64,000 nt of DNA. It comes from Endocalyx cinctus. Lineage: Eukaryota; Ascomycota; Sordariomycetes; Amphisphaeriales; Apiosporaceae. The stretch covers positions 1,428,019-1,492,018 of the forward strand of contig BCKC01000007.1 of the NCBI GenBank assembly GCA_001600455.1, read 5' to 3'. Within the stretch, counting starts at the first letter, position 1. Every line of letters begins with the position of its first letter. Shown here one piece after another: positions 57,653 to 64,000 of the stretch. The notes beneath the pieces were generated by a model. It saw only the letters and a list, made by a program, of their open reading frames with translations, had not been told where the DNA came from and did not search any database. The translations under genes were made by a program, and so were the position numbers.

Positions 57653-59290
57653 TCATATCTCACCCTCAAACCTCCTAACCTCCAACCCCTTCTCGGCGAG
57701 GTAATCCTTCACCTGCTGAACGGTATATTCGCCCCTATGGAACATACCGGCGCCCAGAGCCGCGTCGGTGCGCGTCCGAGAGAAGACCTCCTCGAAGTGA
57801 GCGGGCCGTCCGGCGCCGCTGGAGGCGATGACGGGGATAGCGGTAGCGTCTTTGACCTGATCGACGAGCTCGAGGTCGAACCCCGAGTTCGTCCCGTCGC
57901 GATCGATGCAGTTGAGGAGGATCTCCCCGGCGCCCATATCCTCGACGGCGCGGGCGAGCTCGACGACGTCCATATCGCGGGTCTCGCGCCCGCCCTTGAT
58001 CGTGCACGCGTACCAGCAGTACTCCTCGCCCTTCGGACCGGGGAATTTGGTGCGCACGGTGTGGTGGCGGGTCGCGTCGGTCCCGTTGGGGACGTAGACC
58101 CGCTTGGGGTCGACGCTGACGACGACGGCCTGGCGGCCGTAGGCGCGCGAGATCTGCTCGATGGCGGTGTTGCCGAAGAGCTTGCGGCCGAGCGAGTAGT
58201 ACTCCTCGGCGGCGAGGACGGCGTCGGACCCGATCGAGACCTTGTCCGCGCCGCTCTTGAAGTACATGGTGGCGATCTCGAGGGCGCTGACCTTGGTGCC
58301 GTCCGTGTCGACCGTGTCGCGGATCCCGCCGCCGACGGTGAGCGGGACGAAGACGGTCTCCGAGGTACGTCGCAGGATCTCGAGCATCGGAAGGTCCGCC
58401 ACGGGGCAGTCCCGGAAGCTCGTGATGTTGAGAAAAGTCACCTCGTCCGCGCCTTGCTCGTAGTACTTGCGCGCCATCTCGACCGGCTTGCCGAGGTTGC
58501 GCACGTTTCGGTCCGACGTCCCTTTCTCCCGCACGTCGTACTGGTCGCCTTTGGTCACCACGAGGTCCCCTTGGTCGTTTGTTCGCACGTCCAGGCAGGC
58601 GATGACCCGGCGCGTCAGACCGCCCGTCGGGGCCGGCCCTTTCGTCTTCTGGCCTAACATCTTCTGGCCTTCGCCCGTGAGGAAGGCTTTTATAACGCGC
58701 AGACCCGCCACGCCACTCTTCTCCGGGTGGAATTGCGTCGCCAGAACGTTACTCTTGGCGACGGCGCCGACGAAGACTTCGTCTCCGTACTTCCCGGTGG
58801 CAACGGTCCAGCCTTGGCTCTCGAGCTCGCCGGCTACGTACGGCTGCTTATAGGAGTGCACGTAGTAGTATTTACTCTCGGGGCGAAGATCGTAGAGGCT
58901 TTGGCTCGAGGCATTGGCGCTATTCCATCCGATATGCGGAACCGATTTATTTGCGTCGTCGAACCGGTCCAGCGAACCTTTTATGATGCCCAAACCCGGC
59001 ACGTTCGAGTCCTCCGATGATCCTTCAAACAGCGCTTGAAGACCGACGCAAATCCCCATGAAAGGCTTTCCGGCGGCGATATGTTCTCGAATCTTAGGCA
59101 GGTAACCAGCCGAGCTTAGCTGACTCATGCAGTGTCCGAAATGTCCCACGCCCGGCAGTATCAGCTTATCGGCTTTGGCGACTTCCTCTGGCGACCGTAC
59201 CCATTCTACGGTGTAGCCTACTTTTTCTATGGCGTTGACGAGAGATCGCACGTTTCCGGCGACATAGTCGAGAAGATAAACCGTAGGCAT
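57653..59290 (-). CDS. HIS7: Bifunctional imidazole glycerol phosphate synthase (HisH-HisF fusion)
   Basis: Combines glutamine amidotransferase and cyclase to turn PRFAR into imidazole glycerol phosphate and AICAR in histidine synthesis, linking to purine synthesis. Intronless, 545 residues from the ATG at 59290, near yeast His7 (552); an upstream in-frame ATG at 59314 would add 8 residues, but the family begins [10 protein letters not shown]. The HisH half carries the nucleophile Cys81 in [12 protein letters not shown] with His188 and Glu190 in QFHPEKSG. The HisF barrel starts near 226 ([10 protein letters not shown], with Asp234), continues through GGGIRDTVD and ends in [18 protein letters not shown] and [16 protein letters not shown]. 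The fusion is the normal fungal and plant form. The exon is GC-rich, unlike its flanks. Confidence 0.97.
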   Translation of the reverse strand: MPTVYLLDYVAGNVRSLVNAIEKVGYTVEWVRSPEEVAKADKLILPGVGHFGHCMSQLSSAGYLPKIREHIAAGKPFMGICVGLQALFEGSSEDSNVPGLGIIKGSLDRFDDANKSVPHIGWNSANASSQSLYDLRPESKYYYVHSYKQPYVAGELESQGWTVATGKYGDEVFVGAVAKSNVLATQFHPEKSGVAGLRVIKAFLTGEGQKMLGQKTKGPAPTGGLTRRVIACLDVRTNDQGDLVVTKGDQYDVREKGTSDRNVRNLGKPVEMARKYYEQGADEVTFLNITSFRDCPVADLPMLEILRRTSETVFVPLTVGGGIRDTVDTDGTKVSALEIATMYFKSGADKVSIGSDAVLAAEEYYSLGRKLFGNTAIEQISRAYGRQAVVVSVDPKRVYVPNGTDATRHHTVRTKFPGPKGEEYCWYACTIKGGRETRDMDVVELARAVEDMGAGEILLNCIDRDGTNSGFDLELVDQVKDATAIPVIASSGAGRPAHFEEVFSRTRTDAALGAGMFHRGEYTVQQVKDYLAEKGLEVRRFEGEI

Positions 59291-59610
59291 GATGTTTATT
59301 CCTACTAGAAACAAAAGCTTCTCGCGGTATAAAAAAACGTTTGTTGTTACCCTTTAGATGATTTCAAAGTGCTAGGCGAGGGGTACGGTTATATACAGTA
59401 TCTATCAATTGCTGAATATGAATAGATAAAAGGCAAATTATAAATTACTTCGTCATACATGAAATTTGTATATATCTTCCGTCTTTATCTTGGTTTACCG
59501 AGAATGGATGCAGGTAATGTAGTACATGTAAACCAAAATGTATCATCACAGGTTACTACGGGAAGTTTTTGTTGACGCGGGGCGAAAGTCGCAAATCGCA
59601 GATCACCTTA

Positions 59611-59617
59611 TGACTCT
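59611..59617. promoter_or_regulatory. Possible Gcn4/Cpc1 site (partial)
   Basis: TGACTCT, six of seven bases of TGACTCA, about 320 bases upstream of HIS7. Weak alone; supports the stronger site at 59788. Confidence 0.35.
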
Positions 59618-59787
59618 TTTCAGGTTTTACCACTATCGAGCGCTATAAATTTACTTATTTAGCTGTCAAAAACCGTCTTAATAAGCATTACCCCTCCAAA
59701 AATTTCAGCTTAGGGGGTAATGCCACTATAGACCGCCTGCGAGCTCGCTGAAAATGGTAAACAGCTCTAAACTTATACTTGAATACT

Positions 59788-59794
59788 TGAGTCA
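59788..59794. promoter_or_regulatory. Gcn4/Cpc1-type site TGAGTCA
   Basis: Exact palindromic-type TGA(C/G)TCA site in the HIS7 promoter. Histidine genes are classic targets of general amino acid control in fungi, so a role is plausible; a 7-mer is also expected by chance every few kb. Confidence 0.45.
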
Positions 59795-59976
59795 CTTGCA
59801 TATTGTACCATACCGTACCTGGTCTGCTGGCATATCGGAAGTACTCTGAGTAACCAATAGCCTTGGAACTTGATAATATCCCTATATATATATATAACTT
59901 GGCTTAACTCGCCCAATTTCCTCGCCATTGCAAATCATATATGTAACTTAATGACAGTCCACTGCGTCTCGTTATA

Positions 59977-61441
59977 ATGGCTAATGACATGAGGATCGAA
60001 GCGCGAGGTGCAACATCTCACAATAAAACCTCTCTGTCGCAGCCTATAAATTTAGATGAAGAAGAGTCTGAATGGGAATATGAATATTCGGCGACAGAGA
60101 CAGAGGTATTTCAGACACGAACCTTATATTGGTGTTCCTTTCTAACATTCAGTTTCACAGACCTTTTATGTGACCTTGGATCTTTCCAAGGTTGATTTCA
60201 CAGGCCGTGATCCTAACATTGGGTTAGATGGTCGAGGTGGATATAGGGAAAAGAAGGCAAGGTCAGATTTCATCGATAGGTTACCTAACAAAGGTACCGG
60301 GAACAGTGGCATCAATTCTGATAATGAGCTTGAAAATGATATGGATAATCCTCCGAGTGGGTGGGTCGGACCTCGGAGAAGCGCTAGTAACAAGCAGGAT
60401 TGGGAAGAGGATCTTGACGACGAAGAAGAAGATGATGATGAAGAAGAGGTCGAAAGCAGAGAGGAGGTCCAGATTATGGAGTTACACTCTAAAAACCCCA
60501 TAATATCGTACAGAGGACGAGTGTTCGAGGGCAGCTGGAACGAGAACGTCGGCACAGAATTTCTTTTCGCTAAGAGAGAAGAGGATAACCTCGACTCATT
60601 ACCGGTCCTCCGACACCTGGAGAACGACGTAGATCTTCTAGCGGCGAGCAGCGCTCGAATAGACGTCCAAGAGAGATCTCTCAGGCCCAAAACGGCGGCG
60701 GAAATCAAAAAGGATACCCGTCTCGGCCACGACCTACCGGCCGCTTCTAGCGCCGGCACTTCGGGCAAGACCGAAATCAAGCGACATAACAATCCCGACG
60801 GAACCGTCGTGCCGATACCGGAACTAGGCTCCTCGAACGAGAGGATCAGGCAGGGGAACTTCCTCGCCGACTTGATAGCCCTCAAGAAACGTAAGGGCGA
60901 GGATGACGAGGTCACGGTGATTGCTAAACCCTTTTCGAGACCGAGAAAAAGTGCCGCCAATAGGCGGAATGGGCCTCCTACGAGCGCGGCCCAGAGTCAA
61001 TCCCAGGATTCTAATTCTACGTCTAAAGCACCGGCTATCATCAGGACGGGGCGGAATTCATATCCTCACGGCACGCGTGCTAAGGGGGATTACGGGTACC
61101 CGAAAAGAGGGGGGAGAACTCGGGATATGATAAAATTGTTCCAGAGAGACTCCATGCGCGAAGCTAAGTTGTCGGCGTCTTCCTCTAATGCGCGGGATCG
61201 CGAGGGTCCTAGAACTATCTCGACGCCCACGCCTGGTCGCTGGGATGATAGAGACAGATCAAATGATATTATGGAAGAGGACGGTGAGAGGAATGAAGAA
61301 GAGGATGATGATGCGGAATCCGATGAAGATGGGTATGGCCTCGAGTACGAGTATGAAGAGGATGAAGATGAAGACGCCGATGGTGACGGCGATGGTGATA
61401 CCAATATGCATGAACCACCTGGCGATGACGATGGTACATGA
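59977..61441 (+). CDS. TFIIIC tau55/Sfc7-like subunit (TFIIIC sub6-type domain)
   Basis: Component of TFIIIC, the factor that binds A and B boxes of tRNA genes and recruits TFIIIB for RNA polymerase III. Two exons, 59977-60105 and 60161-61441 (intron 55 nt, GTATTT...CAG), give 469 residues. The recognisable start is EYEYSATETETFYVTLDLS, bridging the intron, where family members have ETET-YYVTLDL. A second hallmark is at 155-181: a NPII-strand then FEGSWNENVGTEFLF, as in the triple beta-barrel domain of GTF3C6/tau55. The middle is basic and Ser-rich; the final ~60 residues are acidic and low complexity (DEDGYGLEYEYEEDEDEDAD). Call rests on these two blocks, so moderately confident. The yeast orthologue also has an N-terminal phosphatase-like domain, which is absent here. 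Confidence 0.75.
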
Positions 61442-61945
61442 ACTCACTCAAATATTTGTATCTAACAGTTGGGTCGAATACATTATTAACAATTTATCAA
61501 CTCAGATATGAGCTCTGAACACTTTATCTATATATGCGTCACTAATCATTGTCCTGCCCCTTCACGAAAGGTCTAGGCTCTGTGAGCCACAAGGAGATAT
61601 GAAATATGAGACGTATCAAAGTTATATTCAGGCACCGGAGACGTTAGCAAAAGTGTTAAGGGTCCTTTCTATCCCATCATATAGCAGATCGAATATAAAT
61701 GTTTTGACGAAGCAGCTAGATTAGTTTGGTTTCATACTGCAAACCTCGGGCCTTTGCCTCATCAAAAGTAAAACATACAGCAAAAGTGAAGAAAACCCTT
61801 AAGTTCATTAGTATCGCCATGCCGATATGTGTCTATCAGGTTTTCTATTTCCCTAACCGGTAACCTTCAGCCAGCGAAATTCACATATTCAAGTGATCAG
61901 ACATTACCAAAACGTGCTTATATTGTTTTCTTCTCTAAAGCACGC
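61442..61945. other. Intergenic between convergent genes
   Basis: 3' flanks of the TFIIIC-subunit gene and SFM1. Nothing recognised. Confidence 0.55.
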
Positions 61946-63070
61946 TCAAAATAAATCATCTATGCTCTTGTCCGCGTCCTTCTTGATCAACTCGACCATA
62001 CCCTATAATAAATTTGGTTAGTAATCAAAAGACTCCCCCCCTCCACGTTTTCATAAGGTTATAATATATATATATATATATATATAATACTTACTTCAGG
62101 CATGATCGGTTTCCCATCTTTATCCGCGACGTACCGGAACGGCATCTCGGTGCTCTCGTGCTCGTTGAACTTGAGCTCGGGAAAGTCCAGGTAGGGTATC
62201 TTGCTGAGAGTAACTATTTTATTTTATTTCCCTCTCGGTTAGCAGGGTGATTGCTATATGGGTGATAGTAAAAAAATAGGTACTTACACTGTTCCTCAAT
62301 CACCATCCTCGTCACCCGCACAGCCGTATCGGTCGTCATTTGCACGGGTCCCAATCTCCGGCCGACAAAACCTTTTTTCCGTAACTCGGACGTGCGATCT
62401 AATTTATTCTCATCCGGAATATGAGTATGTTTTCTTTATGCCTTTCTCGCCCCCTTTTTCTTTCTCATTCTTACTCGTATTCGCCCCCTTTTAAGGCTTT
62501 AACTTGGCCAACTGAGAAGGAGAGGGCGAAGAGTAAACAAGGTGGGAATATGAGATGAGCAGAATCATATAAAACTGAAGCATAACTTACCTCGCGGTGG
62601 ATCATCACCTATACGTTATCATGCTCGAGTCAGCTGCTGCAACGAAAGAAAAATATACGCATAAAATATCAAGCTAGAGACAGCCATATACACCACATTT
62701 AACATGCCATAATCAAGAAAAAGCACAACTCACCCAGAATCCCCCCAAACAAGAAAACGTCAAACTCGGCCTTATCATCCGGGTTCAGATCCTTCTCGGC
62801 CTGCGGATCCAGCAAGCAGACCCTCTTCTTCGTCTCCTCCTCGCGGCCGTACAATTCCTCGACCCCGCGCTTCTCCGCTCTGAAGGTATCATTCAGGGAC
62901 TCGTCCTCGGCCAGCTTCGGCGGGACCTTGAATCCTTCGGGCAGGGAGGAGAGGAAGAACTGGCCTCCGACCTTGGCCGTCTCCCGCGCGATGGTGACGT
63001 ACTCTAGCTCGGACCAGGGTCCCAGCTCCGGGTCGAGATGCTCGACTATGTAGGTTTTGTGGATTGGCAT
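61946..63070 (-). CDS. SFM1: SPOUT-fold protein arginine methyltransferase Sfm1
   Basis: In yeast Sfm1 methylates an arginine of ribosomal protein Rps3; SPOUT enzymes bind S-adenosylmethionine in a knotted fold. Five exons: 63070-62734, 62608-62591, 62398-62288, 62213-62095 and 62002-61946; 213 residues, equal to yeast Sfm1 as I remember it. Exon 2 is an 18-nt micro-exon whose inclusion joins FGGILG to DDPPRDRTSELR, the expected SAM-site loop. Later blocks are GRRLGPVQMTTDTAVRV, then IPYLDFPELKFNEHESTEM and MPEGMVELIKKDADKSIDDLF at the end. The exon-1 start is MPIHKTYIVEHLDPELGPWS, typical for the family. A long TA run (62064-62086) lies in the last intron. Missing the micro-exon would destroy the motif. 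Confidence 0.92.
62064..62086. repeat. (TA)n tract
   Basis: Uninterrupted alternating TA over about 23 bases, inside the last intron of the SFM1 gene. Confidence 0.9.
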
Positions 63071-63795
63071 TTTTTTTTTCTTGTCTTTTTCTTGGAATAC
63101 CTTGAAGTTCCTTGAAGATCTGCCTCTTCTTCTTCTTCTTTTTATATTTTATCTAGAAACTTTTTTTTCGTAAAGGTATGGATGAAAGGGAAAAAAGGAA
63201 CTTCTCCTAGGCGAAAAAGTGCATAAAAAATGACTTAACCCGATGAATTATACTTAATTTTCATAATGTAACTTGTGACGTATAGAAAAGAGATAATGCC
63301 GCTAAAGAGGAAATTTTCGTGTACATTGATTGGCCGAACTATGATTTCTAGGGCATTCTTGAACAGTTTAGGCAAGTAGCTATTCTAGCTATCACTTGCG
63401 CGTAGATACATCTCAGTTTCTCATCTCTGCAGCTCTGTCACTTGAAGTATAAAATCTTATACTTAGAAGTTTCAAAAGATCTGTTGACAAGACTATTCAT
63501 CTATCCCATTGATATTCTGCACAATCTCTTAATAGAGATAATCGCACTGTATTATGACTTCCGAGCCTAGTAAAATATCTCCCCTTAACGCCCTTTTGCT
63601 ATGCAACCGTAGCAATATTCATCGCGAAAGGGTGCTCAATCTAACCCGGGGATGCTAACCTGCTACACACTGATATTGTACAATTTCCTTGCTGTTATAA
63701 AGGCTGCGAGGTCTCCTTCACAGTTTCCATAACGACAATCAAAATAAATCAAACAAGCCTGAACGCTAGAACAATTCTTCTTAAATCTCTTGCCC
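63071..63795. other. Intergenic between SFM1 and the right-edge gene
   Basis: The left ~100 bases are the SFM1 promoter with poly-T and CTT runs; the rest is AT-rich 3' flank of the right-edge gene. No other feature. Confidence 0.5.
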
Positions 63796-64000
63796 TTAAC
63801 CGGTAGATTTTCGACCTGAATTTCTGGGTCGAGCAGAAGATTTCTTAGCGTTTCGACTGGACCCTCCCTTGGGTCGATATCCCGGATCATCATCTCGTTT
63901 CCTTTTACCACCTTTGGTGACGGTTGGGGTGGGTTGATCGTAGCCGTTATCGTCATCCCAGTCCATTGACCGGCTGGCTTCTTTCTCTTTCTCCTTCTCC
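63796..64000 (-). CDS. C-terminal fragment of a basic, unidentified protein (5' end outside window)
   Basis: The minus-strand frame from the right edge to a TAA at 63796-63798 reads about 67 residues: charged EKEKEKEASRSMDWDDDNG, then KGGKRKRDDDPGYRPKGG and a Ser/Lys/Arg-rich end (SSRNAKKSSARPRNSGRKS). This resembles a disordered nuclear tail with an NLS-like KRKR. An overlapping frame (63663-63956) is also open but reads less like protein. Family unknown; the start and main domains lie outside. Confidence 0.5.
   Translation of the reverse strand, partial: EKEKEKEASRSMDWDDDNGYDQPTPTVTKGGKRKRDDDPGYRPKGGSSRNAKKSSARPRNSGRKSTG

Larger units (their letters stand above)
59291..59976. other. Divergent promoter of HIS7 and the TFIIIC-subunit gene
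   Basis: About 690 bases, AT-rich. TGAGTCA (59788-59794), a perfect match to the Gcn4/Cpc1 general amino acid control site, lies about 500 bases upstream of HIS7 and 183 upstream of the plus-strand gene. TGACTC (59611-59616) is a second, partial match closer to HIS7. Confidence 0.55.

Noticed and set aside
57737..58657. 306-codon open frame antisense to HIS7
   Set aside because: Mirror of a GC-rich conserved coding exon; composition is Asp/Glu/Arg/Val/Ala-biased and it has no family signature. A typical antisense shadow.
61090..61404. Ser-rich open frame antisense to the TFIIIC-subunit gene
   Set aside because: Antisense of an acidic Asp/Glu repeat, which always gives Ser/Leu-rich reads.
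2637..63070. A secondary-metabolite or other gene cluster
   Set aside because: No PKS, NRPS, terpene synthase, P450 or transporter group is present; genes are unrelated housekeeping functions.

Overview
The window is nuclear DNA from a filamentous ascomycete (Pezizomycotina; Sordariomycetes is my guess, not proven). The evidence is a class III chitin synthase, a Zn2Cys6 regulator, a fused HisH-HisF enzyme, a GH127 glycosidase, short GT-AG introns (about 45-330 nt), and fairly GC-rich exons set in AT-rich, low-complexity intergenic DNA. One 60-N assembly gap (33946-34005) and a lone N (53390) are present. There is no phage, plasmid, CRISPR array, insertion sequence or bacterial-style operon. 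I could not support any tRNA or rRNA gene.

Layout, left to right. 2.6-4.4 kb (+): inositol-3-phosphate synthase. 5.3-6.6 kb (-): secreted DUF1996 protein. 7.5-10.0 kb (-): PIF1-like helicase with an acidic N-terminal arm carrying two SUMO-interaction-like motifs and a 23-residue tandem duplication. 11.3-14.5 kb (+): 992-residue membrane protein of unknown function, convergent with a 593-residue protein of unknown function at 14.9-16.9 kb (-). 19.5-22.7 kb (+): class III chitin synthase, whose real start lies in a 22-nt first exon. 25.1-26.7 kb (+): alpha-arrestin with a PPxY motif. 27.6-29.4 kb (-): NADP-isocitrate dehydrogenase with two candidate starts.

29.4-43.5 kb is gene-poor. It holds a C2H2 protein (34.9-35.8 kb, -) and a mixed C2H2/Zn2Cys6 transcription factor (39.9-42.1 kb, -). 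After that come a GH127 beta-L-arabinofuranosidase-like enzyme (43.5-46.2 kb, -), the CCR4-NOT subunit NOT3/NOT5 (47.4-49.5 kb, -), D-aminoacyl-tRNA deacylase (50.6-51.8 kb, +), a long Yippee-family protein (52.2-53.3 kb, -), ornithine decarboxylase antizyme with a +1 programmed frameshift at TCC-TGA (55.9-56.9 kb, +), HIS7 (57.7-59.3 kb, -), a TFIIIC tau55/Sfc7-like subunit (60.0-61.4 kb, +), the SPOUT arginine methyltransferase SFM1 (61.9-63.1 kb, -), and the C-terminal end of an unidentified basic protein that runs off the right edge (-).

Most genes are unrelated housekeeping genes and do not form a metabolic cluster. The right third is rich in gene-expression functions: mRNA deadenylation, tRNA proofreading, a recoded antizyme mRNA, Pol III initiation and ribosomal-protein methylation. 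I read this as chance neighbourhood, not a system. Exon coordinates were derived by hand from splice signals, reading-frame continuity and remembered family conservation, and no alignment was run. The most notable biology is the antizyme frameshift. The less explained items are the helicase's N-terminal arm, the recurring 9-mer TACGGAGTA in intergenic DNA, and a hairpin cluster at 32.8-33.0 kb.
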